IMG/VR virus record: IMGVR_UViG_3300032308_000091
Coordinates: 1 to 38,942 of that record
Length of the DNA stretch: 38,942 bases
Direction: 5' to 3' (one strand)
Source: a virus
The translations under genes were made by a program, and so were the position numbers. Positions 22,350-29,067 of the stretch are shown piece by piece (within the stretch, counting starts at the first letter, position 1; each line of letters starts with the position of its first letter). Under the pieces are notes generated by a model. That model saw only the letters and a program-made list of their open reading frames with translations. It did not search any database and was not told the origin of the DNA.

Positions 22350-22766
22350 ATGGCAACAAGATCAATCATTGCGGTATGGGGTTCAGAAGGCTACGAGATC
22401 GAACCCAACATCAAAGTCACATCAACGCACGAATGGATTGGGCGTTACTGTCATTGGGACGGATACCCAGAACACATGATCCCTGCGTTGCAGGCAATCA
22501 TTGCGCAGTTTGGAGTGGCTGAGACCAAGCGCAGAATTATGTCTACATCATGGTCAAGCATTGGCGGTGTTGATGTTGTGGATCTTCAAATTGGCAAACT
22601 TAATCCTGAGCGTGATCCATTTCTAATTGCAGGCGGTGACGATTGGGGTACTGAGTACCGATACGTCATTACTGATAAGGGTTCAATCTTGGCGTACAAG
22701 TCAGACGGATCATTTATTGCTCAGGTTGAAGAAACAGACAAGTGGTTTGCAGAAAGTCCAGCATGA
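22350..22766 (+). CDS. Conserved phage protein of the 'HWDGYP' type
   Basis: The 138-aa product starts at the ATG after AAGGAGG (a strong site). ATRSIIAVWG...WIGRYCHWDGYPEHMIPALQAII matches a family widespread in phages and some bacteria, with a conserved His-Trp-Asp-Gly-Tyr-Pro core. The strong ribosome-binding site suggests high expression in early infection. Biochemical function is not established. Confidence 0.7.
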   Translation: MATRSIIAVWGSEGYEIEPNIKVTSTHEWIGRYCHWDGYPEHMIPALQAIIAQFGVAETKRRIMSTSWSSIGGVDVVDLQIGKLNPERDPFLIAGGDDWGTEYRYVITDKGSILAYKSDGSFIAQVEETDKWFAESPA

Positions 22767-23032
22767 AGTTAGATGAGACCGACTTTGAGTTATTGCACGT
22801 TACTTCAATGGCATGGGGCGTGGAGTGGATCTTGCAGCAGACGCGGTTCAACTGCAAGACACCATTGCGCTTTGATCACAAGTGGGCGTATTGGTTCAAG
22901 GATTACCCGTCATACCTTCTTGGGCGTGAGTTCTTAGACGGGATCAAAACCGATTATCAAGAGTTGATTGATGAGGCTACGGGTGACTTTGTATTGATAA
23001 CTAACTACACCTCATTGACATGGCAACGTTAA
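22763..23032 (+). CDS. Hypothetical protein, 89 aa
   Basis: The start overlaps the upstream stop (ATGA). The product (FELLHVTSMAWGVEWILQQTRFNCKTPLRFDHKWAYWFKDYPSYLLG) is rich in Trp, Phe and Tyr, so compactly folded. It is the last gene before the second leader copy. No homology is recognised. Confidence 0.55.
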   Translation: MKLDETDFELLHVTSMAWGVEWILQQTRFNCKTPLRFDHKWAYWFKDYPSYLLGREFLDGIKTDYQELIDEATGDFVLITNYTSLTWQR

Positions 23033-23179
23033 AAAAAATAAAAAAAAATTAAAAAAAGTTTGGCGCGTCGGTAGACTTTCTGTAATTTATAGGTCATGAT
23101 TTCTTTATTGAGTTCAGAGCGGACTCTACTAGATCGAAAGGCAAACAAATGTTAGATCAAAAAGAGACAGTAAATACAA
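23033..23179 (+). promoter_or_regulatory. Duplicated promoter/leader region, copy 2
   Basis: A longer A-tract (23031-23057) leads into TTGGCGCGTC (23060), GACTTT, TTATTGAG (23105) and TCTACTAGATC, then AAAGG and ATGTTAGATCAAAAA. Distances to the ATG equal those of copy 1. TTGAGT (23108) and TAGATC (23130) are the matching -35/-10 candidates. The A-tract may act as an UP element or bend the DNA. Identity outside the conserved blocks is low, so the duplication is old or the blocks are under selection. Confidence 0.65.
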
Positions 23180-23301
23180 GCGAATTTGCTACACGCAAGC
23201 CTTGGAGCAACGACGCGTTTCAATCACTTTGCGAAATGTACCAAACAGGCAAAATTACTTTGGATCAGTTTTGCGCGTTGATTGAAGGGGGTGCTTGCTA
23301 A
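23149..23301 (+). CDS. Small protein with duplicated N-terminus, 50 aa
   Basis: It opens MLDQKETVNT, nearly the same as the gene at 21699, and then diverges: ATRKPWSNDAFQSLCEMYQTGKITLDQFCALIEGGAC. This second part looks like a short helical hairpin. The gene is the first under the second leader copy. The shared start may be needed for translation or be a relic of duplication. The stop overlaps the next start (TAATG). Confidence 0.58.
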   Translation: MLDQKETVNTSEFATRKPWSNDAFQSLCEMYQTGKITLDQFCALIEGGAC

Positions 23302-23459
23302 TGAGCAACAAAGTATTTATTTGCGCTGGTTGCAACAAAACTGAAGATGTGTTGGCAATGTTCCCCAACAACCTTTGCTTAGTGTGCTACGCAATGACAC
23401 CTGAAGCCAATGCGCCAATGACGGCGCGCCAGTTGTCTCAGATGTGGGGTGGCAAATGA
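23301..23459 (+). CDS. Zinc-ribbon microprotein, 52 aa
   Basis: SNKVFICAGCNKTEDVLAMFPNN is followed by LCLVCYAMTPEANAPMTARQLSQ, giving CxxC-x15-CxxC, a plain zinc ribbon with a helical tail. AAGGGGG lies upstream. The start overlaps the previous stop, and the end overlaps the next start. Function unknown. Confidence 0.6.
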   Translation: MSNKVFICAGCNKTEDVLAMFPNNLCLVCYAMTPEANAPMTARQLSQMWGGK

Positions 23460-23575
23460 ACGATCTATGCCCAAAGTGCAATACACAAATGCACACAAAT
23501 ACGATCATAAGCGCAAAGCCTTGGAAGCGCTATCAAGAATGTCCAAAGTGCAATTACAAGACAGGGGCAAAGTAA
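23456..23575 (+). CDS. Zinc-ribbon microprotein, 39 aa
   Basis: The product is NDLCPKCNTQMHTNTIIS...RYQECPKCNYKTGAK: two CPKCN knuckles 22 residues apart, as in rubredoxin-type or transcription-factor ribbons. It has an ATGA overlap upstream and a TAATG overlap downstream. It is too short for family assignment. Confidence 0.6.
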   Translation: MNDLCPKCNTQMHTNTIISAKPWKRYQECPKCNYKTGAK

Positions 23576-23739
23576 TGATTACCAAGCGTGGCAAGCGCGT
23601 ACGCGCAGTAGCAATTCTTGTTGGATTGTGGTTGTTGTGGCAGATTGCAACAAACGTGTGGTGGGTTGGCATTGGCGCGCCAACAGCAGACTTTCTTGGC
23701 TGGTGCTTTGACGGCATGACCGAATGCGTGGTGTTGTAA
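23575..23739 (+). CDS. Single-pass membrane microprotein, 54 aa
   Basis: A basic start (ITKRGKRVR) is followed by one strongly hydrophobic helix (AVAILVGLWLLWQIATNVWW) and a C-terminal GWCFDGMTECVVL with two cysteines. The topology would put the C-terminus outside. GGGG precedes the start. Membrane-located early phage proteins can block superinfection or alter host physiology; here this is only a possibility. Confidence 0.58.
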   Translation: MITKRGKRVRAVAILVGLWLLWQIATNVWWVGIGAPTADFLGWCFDGMTECVVL

Positions 23740-23933
23740 TGACCAAGTTCAGAGTTGAGATCCAGATTGACATTGAGACAGAATTGACGCAATACATTGG
23801 ACGCGAGACAACCACAAGCAAGTCATTGTTGGTTGGTTTGGCTAAAGATCAGATTTGGCGTGATGTCAATGACGCAGTACGTCTGTACGGGATAGAAGGT
23901 CACGTAATCAACGTGGCAAAGGTTCAATCATGA
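23739..23933 (+). CDS. Small alpha/beta hypothetical protein, 64 aa
   Basis: The start is the TAATG overlap. The product (TKFRVEIQIDIETELTQYIGRETTTSKSLLVGLAKDQIWRDVNDAVRLYGIEGHVINVAKVQS) has a beta-alpha-beta pattern. It overlaps the next gene through ATGA. No family is recognised. Confidence 0.55.
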   Translation: MTKFRVEIQIDIETELTQYIGRETTTSKSLLVGLAKDQIWRDVNDAVRLYGIEGHVINVAKVQS

Positions 23934-24079
23934 TTGCCTGTGAGATGTGCGGGAAGGACTCACGCATACTTTGGCATCGCTGGTACAAGTATGACAATGG
24001 TGAGCAAGTGCGCTCACAGATCTGCGCAAAGTGCGTAGATGTGCATGACATGAGTTTGAGAGGGCAGACAAATGGTTGA
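23930..24079 (+). CDS. Zinc-ribbon microprotein, 49 aa
   Basis: The product IACEMCGKDSRILWHRWYKYDNGEQ is followed by ICAKCVDVHDMSL, that is CxxC-x(about 24)-CxxC with basic and aromatic residues between, a form that could bind nucleic acid. The ATGA overlap sets the start. Function unknown. Confidence 0.58.
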   Translation: MIACEMCGKDSRILWHRWYKYDNGEQVRSQICAKCVDVHDMSLRGQTNG

Positions 24080-24176
24080 TTTATGCGAGATCTGCGAAAG
24101 CAATGAGAAGGAACACGCATTGGGCAAGTGGTGCTCATCGTGCAAAGACGATTTCAAGGGGAGTGACAATGACTGA
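24072..24176 (+). CDS. Zinc-ribbon microprotein, 34 aa
   Basis: GAGAGGG precedes the ATG. The sequence VDLCEICESNEKEHALGKWCSSCKDDF has two CxxC knuckles. At 34 residues it is near the lower limit for a zinc ribbon. It overlaps both neighbours by about 8 nt, in the style of the whole run. Confidence 0.55.
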   Translation: MVDLCEICESNEKEHALGKWCSSCKDDFKGSDND

Positions 24177-24417
24177 ATACAATGGTTGGAAGAACCGCCA
24201 GACATGGAACGTGGCTTTGTGGCTGGGATCTGATGAGAGTTTATACAGGGCTGCTTGCAGATTTATGGAGATCAATCCAAAACAAAAGCGCCCATACGCG
24301 CAATTTATTGTTAGCGAAGGTTTGGAAAGTGATCGCACAGGCGACAACATCAAGTGGCTGGGATCTCGTTTGGATTACAAGGCATTAGACGACATGATGA
24401 GAGAGTTGGTGGCGTAA
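24169..24417 (+). CDS. Conserved phage protein of the 'NGWKNRQTWNV' type
   Basis: The 82-aa product starts at the ATG after AGGGGAG. NGWKNRQTWNVALWLGSDESLYRAA matches a small phage family (DUF7249-like) found in many unrelated phages. No biochemical function is known. The stop and the next start overlap (TAATG). Confidence 0.68.
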   Translation: MTEYNGWKNRQTWNVALWLGSDESLYRAACRFMEINPKQKRPYAQFIVSEGLESDRTGDNIKWLGSRLDYKALDDMMRELVA

Positions 24418-24785
24418 TGGAATACGAATACACAGTGAACAAGATCGTGACACAAGGCAACAAAGATTTCAACACTGATGATGAGGCAAGGTTGTATGCA
24501 GCAAGGATTAAAAACATCTATCAGGCTGAAGATCCAAGCAATGAATACTGGTTTGAATACAAGGTTGCAGGGATTGAGCCTGACCAGTTTTTATTACAAA
24601 TTGTTACAGACGGATCTACGACATGGAGCAAGCAATACGACAATGCGCTGGACGCAGTAAAGGCGTATGAGCGCGTAACAGATTACGGATTTGCCAAGTA
24701 TGAGCGTGAAGCGGTGCTGGTTGAGCCAAATGGCAAGGTTCACAACAAGGTGTTTCAAGTTCCATACGGCGTTGCAATAGCGTAA
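24417..24785 (+). CDS. Hypothetical alpha/beta protein, 122 aa
   Basis: The start overlaps the previous stop. The product (EYEYTVNKIVTQGNKDFNTDDEARLYAARIKNIY...YGFAKYEREAVLVEPNGKVHNKVFQVPYG) alternates strands and helices. It is the last gene of the microprotein operon. I see no homology. Confidence 0.58.
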   Translation: MEYEYTVNKIVTQGNKDFNTDDEARLYAARIKNIYQAEDPSNEYWFEYKVAGIEPDQFLLQIVTDGSTTWSKQYDNALDAVKAYERVTDYGFAKYEREAVLVEPNGKVHNKVFQVPYGVAIA

Positions 24786-24822
24786 AATAATCATTGTCCG
24801 AAAGCAACCGAAAGGGGAAAAC

Positions 24823-24882
24823 ATGGACATCATCAGAGGTGCATTCAAGATCCAAGTCTGCGATTGGGGCAGAAGGGCTTAG
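24823..24882 (+). CDS. Possible 19-aa leader ORF before the lytic transglycosylase
   Basis: This ATG has the only good ribosome-binding site in the area (AAAGGGG, 7 nt upstream), yet the frame stops after 19 codons and differs from the frame of the transglycosylase by one base. It may be a translated leader that feeds the downstream start, or a zero-frame start for a +1 frameshift at GGC-AGA-AGG-GCT-TAG. An assembly error of one base would also explain it. Confidence 0.35.
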   Translation: MDIIRGAFKIQVCDWGRRA

Positions 24883-25288
24883 CACGAAGTTCACAACACG
24901 AAGCCTTGTAGCAGCCGTATTTGCGGTAGGTGTCGTGTTTGCTTCCCCAATTCACGCTCAGGCTCCAACAGACTTTGTATCCAAGTTAGCGCCTAAGCAA
25001 TACGCGCAACACAAAGTCAATGCAATTTGGGGCAACACCAAGCAATTCAAATGTTTGGCGGTATTGTGGGGCAAAGAGTCAGCGTGGAACCCCAAAGCCT
25101 TCAACCCAATCAAGGTCAATGGGCGCAATGCGGGCGGCATACCCCAGATCCTGGGTTTATCCCCAAATCTGCACCCACATGTGCAAATTGATCGTGGACT
25201 CAAATACATTATGCACAGGTACGACACGCCATGCCACGCATGGGCGTTTTGGCAAGCAAGAGCAGCGAAAGGGACAGGGTGGTATTGA
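24839..25288 (+). CDS. Secreted lytic transglycosylase-like protein
   Basis: The product is about 149 aa if started at GTG; a TTG at 24794 is the longest option, and neither has a good ribosome-binding site. A Sec signal is clear: TKFTTRSLVAAVFAVGVVFASPIHAQA with cleavage after AQA. The domain has CLAVLWGKESAWNPKAFNP (catalytic Glu in KES), NAGGIPQILG and a C-terminal YDTPCHAWAFWQ...GTGWY. This matches actinobacterial SLT-like proteins related to aggregation-promoting factors. It lies far from the lysis genes, so it may remodel the wall early or be a host-derived addition. Confidence 0.72.
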   Translation: MHSRSKSAIGAEGLSTKFTTRSLVAAVFAVGVVFASPIHAQAPTDFVSKLAPKQYAQHKVNAIWGNTKQFKCLAVLWGKESAWNPKAFNPIKVNGRNAGGIPQILGLSPNLHPHVQIDRGLKYIMHRYDTPCHAWAFWQARAAKGTGWY

Positions 25289-25422
25289 TGACACGCGAGT
25301 ACATAACAAAAGCGCACTATCCTGAGTACATTACGCAAGCGTCACCTTTTGGACTACCTTTGCGAGTAGACATACCAAGCGTAGATCCTGCTGAGTGGGA
25401 AGATGATGACGATGACGATTAA
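25288..25422 (+). CDS. Small acidic-tailed protein, 44 aa
   Basis: The start overlaps the transglycosylase stop. TREYITKAHYPEYITQASPFGLPLRVDIPSVDPAEWED ends in a run of aspartates that overlaps the HNH start. No function can be assigned. It could be a small host-interaction protein. Confidence 0.52.
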   Translation: MTREYITKAHYPEYITQASPFGLPLRVDIPSVDPAEWEDDDDDD

Positions 25423-25771
25423 CGCAAAGATAGTTGCATTGGTGGAGCAACGCGCGAAAGGCTATTGTGAGGTGTGCGGCAAACCCGAACACGCCACAAT
25501 GGCGTTGCACCACCGCAAACTGAAGTCACGCGGGGGCAAGGACAGTGCAGCAAACTTGATCCGCGTTCATCACTCATGCCACAACATGAGCACTGGCAGT
25601 ATTCACGCAAACCCCGCTTGGGCTGAGGATCAGGGATACATGGTTGCGTCATGGCAAGAGCCTCATGAAGTGCCTATGCGCACCCCAGACGGCGGAATTG
25701 TTTTATTACAAAATGAAGGTACAATAATTACATTAGAGGGGGGCAATCATGGACATCACGATCAAGGGTAA
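25403..25771 (+). CDS. HNH endonuclease
   Basis: The product is 122 aa or a few residues shorter (ATGs at 25403, 25406 and 25412). CEVCGKPEHATMALHHRKLKSRGGKDSAANLIRVHHSCHN holds the zinc knuckle (CxxC...CHN) and the HH-N-H catalytic core. Stand-alone HNH nucleases often assist terminase cleavage, but those genes usually sit next to the terminase. Here the neighbour is SSB, so a recombination or homing-like role is also possible. The C-terminal part (about 75-120) is outside the core. Confidence 0.8.
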   Translation: MMTMTINAKIVALVEQRAKGYCEVCGKPEHATMALHHRKLKSRGGKDSAANLIRVHHSCHNMSTGSIHANPAWAEDQGYMVASWQEPHEVPMRTPDGGIVLLQNEGTIITLEGGNHGHHDQG

Positions 25772-26108
25772 TCTGGGGACGGATCCAGAACTGAAGTTTA
25801 CTAAAAACAACAAGGCATACGTCAGTTTCAGTTTGGCTTACACGCCACGCGTGAAGCAGGGTGAAGTGTGGATTGACGGCGAAACAATTTGGTTCAGAGC
25901 AGTGCAATGGGGCGAAAAGTCTGAATTGCTTGTAGATAATTTCCGTAAGGGCGACACTGTCTTGATACAGGGATCATGGAAGCCAAGCACCTACAACACC
26001 AAAGAGGGCGCTGAAAAGTCAGGCTTGGAGTTGAACGTGGCTGAGATCGGTAAAGTGTTCAAGGCTGGCGCTCGCACACCTAAACAGACTGAAGAAGCGC
26101 CATGGTAG
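25749..26108 (+). CDS. ssb: Single-stranded DNA-binding protein
   Basis: The 119-aa product has the OB-fold pattern of SSB: ITIKGNLGTDPELKFTKNNKAYVSFSLAY, ETIWFRAVQWGEKSELLVDNFRKGDTVLIQGSWKPSTY and a short C-terminus ending EEAPW, a reduced form of the acidic tip that recruits partners. AGAGGGGGG precedes the ATG. It shares an operon with the modification genes downstream. Confidence 0.88.
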   Translation: MDITIKGNLGTDPELKFTKNNKAYVSFSLAYTPRVKQGEVWIDGETIWFRAVQWGEKSELLVDNFRKGDTVLIQGSWKPSTYNTKEGAEKSGLELNVAEIGKVFKAGARTPKQTEEAPW

Positions 26109-26317
26109 ATCCAGGGTGGATGTCTGCTGCTGAGGTTTCAGAGCGTTTGAACATTACGCTCAACCACCTGCGTCAGTTGCAGTACCGCAAGCAGTTAGTG
26201 TGGAAAAGCAAGCAAGGCAAGTCTGTGTTTTATTTGGAAGATGACGTGACAGCCTACGGCGATGCCAGAAGGGTCAAGCATGAAATTAAACAAGCCAAGA
26301 GTGCAAGAAGCGCTTAA
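26102..26317 (+). CDS. Small MerR/excisionase-like helix-turn-helix protein
   Basis: The 71-aa product has WMSAAEVSERLNITLNHLRQLQYRKQLVWKSKQGKSVFYLEDDVTAY, the winged-helix pattern of excisionase or MerR-type DNA-binding proteins. It overlaps the SSB stop by 7 nt. No integrase is present, so an excisionase role is unlikely; it is more likely a regulator or replication accessory. Confidence 0.68.
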   Translation: MVDPGWMSAAEVSERLNITLNHLRQLQYRKQLVWKSKQGKSVFYLEDDVTAYGDARRVKHEIKQAKSARSA

Positions 26318-26456
26318 CCTGTTTGCAGACTCACTGCGTATGCGCGGCAAAGAGGATCTTGCGTTTATGATTGAGAATTACGACGTGTTGCTTAAAGAGG
26401 AATGGCAAGCAGAGCAACCTGAGACAAAGAAGCGCGCACCCCGTAATAAATTGTAG
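26280..26456 (+). CDS. Small helical protein, 58 aa
   Basis: The start follows AGAAGGG inside the end of the preceding gene. KLNKPRVQEALNLFADSLRMRGKEDLAFMIENYDVLLKEEWQ is a helical hairpin, with a basic tail (KKRAPRNKL). No family is recognised. Confidence 0.58.
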   Translation: MKLNKPRVQEALNLFADSLRMRGKEDLAFMIENYDVLLKEEWQAEQPETKKRAPRNKL

Positions 26457-26465
26457 TATCTGCGT

Positions 26466-26660
26466 ATGTTGATCATTGAGCAGGACATAACCATTGCCGA
26501 GATAGATGAGGCGATTGCCCACGTCAGAAAGATGCTCAAAACAGATGAGTACGGCAACCGCATGGATTGGCGCAAGCGCGAACTATTGAGTGCCAGCATT
26601 GATGATCTACTTGACGCAAGATTACAGATGAGCGTAGAGTATGCCAATGGAGATAATTAA
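26466..26660 (+). CDS. Small coiled-coil protein, 64 aa
   Basis: The product (LIIEQDITIAEIDEAIAHVRKMLKTDEYGNRMDWRKRELLSASIDDLLDARLQM) is two helices with a turn, a common form of small phage proteins. Its end overlaps the ParB-like gene by 14-20 nt, so the two are probably co-translated. Function unknown. Confidence 0.58.
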   Translation: MLIIEQDITIAEIDEAIAHVRKMLKTDEYGNRMDWRKRELLSASIDDLLDARLQMSVEYANGDN

Positions 26661-27318
26661 GGCACAAGTATCAGAGTTGAACGAATACGCTAAAAACCCG
26701 CGCAAGGGCAACGTGGATCTTATTGCTGAGTCATTGTCTAAGTACGGACAATACAAGCCAATCACGGTGAACAAAACCAATAACGAAATCCTTGCAGGCA
26801 ATCACACCTACCGAGCAGCAAAGCAATTAGGCTGGGACACGATTGACATTGTTTACGTAGACGTAGACAACGTGACAGCAGCAAAGATTGTTGCAATAGA
26901 CAACAGAGCATCAGACATGGGTGAATACGACAACAAGGTGCTGGCTGAATTGCTAGATAGCATGAACAACCTTGAAGGATCTGGGTACACGTTTGACGAG
27001 TACGATGACCTGAAGGCTGAGATCCAGGAAGCAGATTTGCCAAGCCTAGAACACAAAACACTTTTTGCCGCACTCGAAATCGGAGAAAGCGGTCAATCAG
27101 GGACGCAATTCATACCTACGCTGAGCGATTACGCAGAGCGATACACCAACAAAGCAACACGTATGCTCATGCTGGACTATCACAACGACATCTACGTTTG
27201 GATTGTTGAAGCGTTGATTGAGTATCGCACGGCAAACGGATTGGTAAGTAATGGAGAAGCAATACTGAAGTTGGTTGAGGAAGCAGTGGAGAGGAAATGC
27301 CCGTATGAACTTATCTGA
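26641..27318 (+). CDS. ParB/Srx-fold protein (ParB-like nuclease domain)
   Basis: The 225-aa product (an ATG two codons later is equally possible) has NPRKGNVDLIAESLSKYGQYKPITVNKTNNEILAGNHTYRAAKQLGW, the ParB N-terminal signature with GNHTYRA, then IAIDNRASDMGEYD, the usual continuation of this phage family. The ParB fold binds CTP or ATP and appears in nucleases and in sequence-loading proteins. ParB-domain genes are known companions of phage base-modification genes. Here the stop overlaps the dioxygenase start by 14 nt, so the two are translationally linked. The C-terminal part (about 130-225) is not recognised. Confidence 0.82.
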   Translation: MPMEIIKAQVSELNEYAKNPRKGNVDLIAESLSKYGQYKPITVNKTNNEILAGNHTYRAAKQLGWDTIDIVYVDVDNVTAAKIVAIDNRASDMGEYDNKVLAELLDSMNNLEGSGYTFDEYDDLKAEIQEADLPSLEHKTLFAALEIGESGQSGTQFIPTLSDYAERYTNKATRMLMLDYHNDIYVWIVEALIEYRTANGLVSNGEAILKLVEEAVERKCPYELI

Positions 27319-28186
27319 GTTACCCGTACACAAGATCAAGCGCGTTATGTCGTCTGAAGATGCAACCGCACTGGTAGGTACTGTTGTTCCTGATTACGAA
27401 CCAACCTGCACTGAAGCAGGGATTTGGGTTGATGAGGATACTGACGAGATTGTTTTTGTCTACTTTCCAATGGAAGAAGAAGTAGAAATGCTGCGCGCGT
27501 CTGTATTAAAGATTAACTACGGCACAACAATTCGCCAATCAACAGGCTTGAAGAACCAATCACGTACATTTGGCATGGCACCACGCAAGATCTTTCAGAA
27601 GCGCGAGAGTTGCAGAGCAACCTCATTGGCGCATGAACAACCAAATGAACACGCAGTGTTGATTGCGTTTGCGGAGAAGTTTGCGCAGATGTACAAAGAG
27701 TTTGCGCCTGAATTGTATGAGGCAGATCGCAAAGCATTGGCTGACAACAACGTGGCTGACGAGTGGAGAATGACAGATGACGCGTTGTGGACATCTGGAG
27801 TAGTCAATAAAGCCTCAACATTGCCTTATCATCGTGACGGGTTCAACTTTGCCACTTGGTCTGCAATGCCTGTGATCCGCAGAAAGATGAAGGGCGGATA
27901 CCTGACGCTACCTGAATACAATTTCACTTGTTCTTGTCGTGACGGCTGGGTAACTTTTTTTGCAGGATACAAATACGTTCACGGCGTAACACCTATGACA
28001 CCCAGCGCTGAGGACTCATACCGCTATTCAATCGTGTATTACGCACTACGCGGCATGAAAGATTGTTTTACATTTGCAGTTGAAACAGCCAAAGCGCGCG
28101 AAAGCAGGACAGCACGTGAGGACAACATGGCAAGAGCGCTGAAAGGCGAGATACCTATGCCTGTTTTGGGTGGCAAGGGTAAGTGA
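27305..28186 (+). CDS. TET/JBP-like 2-oxoglutarate/Fe(II) DNA dioxygenase
   Basis: The 293-aa product starts at the ATG after GGAGAGG; a TTG 30 nt upstream is less likely. It has the double-stranded beta-helix motif set: LPYHRDGFN (His176, Asp178), GGYLTLPEY, GWVTFFAGYKYVHGV (His226) and SYRYSIVYYAL (Arg240, binding 2-oxoglutarate). NKASTLPYHRD, GGxLxLPEY and SRTFG are typical of phage TET/JBP proteins. These enzymes hydroxylate the 5-methyl group of thymine or 5-methylcytosine in DNA. With no cytosine methyltransferase in the genome and thymidine-pathway enzymes downstream, thymine is the likelier substrate. It overlaps the next gene (GTGA). Confidence 0.85.
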   Translation: MNLSELPVHKIKRVMSSEDATALVGTVVPDYEPTCTEAGIWVDEDTDEIVFVYFPMEEEVEMLRASVLKINYGTTIRQSTGLKNQSRTFGMAPRKIFQKRESCRATSLAHEQPNEHAVLIAFAEKFAQMYKEFAPELYEADRKALADNNVADEWRMTDDALWTSGVVNKASTLPYHRDGFNFATWSAMPVIRRKMKGGYLTLPEYNFTCSCRDGWVTFFAGYKYVHGVTPMTPSAEDSYRYSIVYYALRGMKDCFTFAVETAKARESRTAREDNMARALKGEIPMPVLGGKGK

Positions 28187-29067
28187 GCCTTTGGGCTGAT
28201 TACGCATTGTTCCACGAAGCGCAGACTCAATCGCGTGACATGGATCCAACGTACCCAGTGTTGGAGTGGTTTGCTGACTCAATGGATCGCGAAAGCGGTT
28301 TGTGGCTGACATTTTTGTTTGTAGGTTATTACCACATGGGATCAGCGCTCAAAGCCTTCAGCCTGTATCCAACACCGACTGTTCCAGATGAAGCAACCTT
28401 GAAATTGCCTATTGCTCAACCACGCAGATCGCACAGAGCAACATTACGATTTGCACAACACCTTGACTCACTGTGCGCCAAAGTAGATCAACACGGCGGA
28501 TTGGGTGCATGGTTGGACGCTGCAACCACCTCACAAGATCCGATTGAGAATTGGAAAACGCTCAACAATGAATTGACGACAGTGTTTGGCAACGGGCGCT
28601 GGGCGGCATACAAAACAGCAGAGATCTTGATGAAGTCTCACCAATTCAATCTTGCAGCGCCAGACATGGGTAACGCTAATTCAAGTGGACCACGCAAGGG
28701 ACTGGGGCTGTTCTTTCCTGGTCTGCCGCAAGGTAATTCACCCGCCGAGATTGCGCGATTAGATGAGTTGAGCCTAAAGGTAGTTGAACATCTCACGGGC
28801 AAAACCTCACAAGTGAGCATTGAGACGGCTGAAACCTCATTGTGCGATTTCTACGCAATGAACAAAGGGCGCTACTATGTCGGCATTGACATTGATGAAA
28901 TGCAAGAACAGTTGTTGCGTGTCCCGTCGGATCTAACTGACATGGCGTTCAAGGCACGATACGAAACACTGCCTCATGCCTATCTTGGCGAACTAAACGG
29001 CTGGGAAGGCATTGACAAAAACCGCAAATCAATTTACCGCGATACAAAACAGATTGCCTTGCGATGA
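28183..29067 (+). CDS. Amino acid:DNA transferase (aGPT-PPlase family)
   Basis: The 294-aa product starts at GTG after GGCAAGG. GNGRWAAYKTAEIL (136-149), a helical DNA-glycosylase-like core, and SLCDFYAMNKGRYYVGIDID (219-238) match the alpha-glutamyl/putrescinyl-thymine pyrophosphorylase family. Known members displace pyrophosphate from 5-pyrophosphomethyl-dU in DNA with an amino acid (glycine in phage M6, serine in ViI). The amino acid used here cannot be read from sequence. It is flanked by the dioxygenase and a flavoenzyme, with ATGA/GTGA overlaps on both sides, so the enzymes are made together. Confidence 0.85.
   Translation: MSLWADYALFHEAQTQSRDMDPTYPVLEWFADSMDRESGLWLTFLFVGYYHMGSALKAFSLYPTPTVPDEATLKLPIAQPRRSHRATLRFAQHLDSLCAKVDQHGGLGAWLDAATTSQDPIENWKTLNNELTTVFGNGRWAAYKTAEILMKSHQFNLAAPDMGNANSSGPRKGLGLFFPGLPQGNSPAEIARLDELSLKVVEHLTGKTSQVSIETAETSLCDFYAMNKGRYYVGIDIDEMQEQLLRVPSDLTDMAFKARYETLPHAYLGELNGWEGIDKNRKSIYRDTKQIALR

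Noticed and set aside
26102-26317. Excisionase, hence a temperate phage
   Set aside because: No integrase, attachment site or CI-like repressor was found; small MerR-like helix-turn-helix proteins also occur in lytic phages.
27305-28186. Prolyl hydroxylase or AlkB-type repair enzyme
   Set aside because: The order and wording of the motifs (LPYHRDGFN, GGYLTLPEY, HGVTP, YRYSIVYYAL) and the neighbours fit TET/JBP; AlkB-type substrate loops are not visible.
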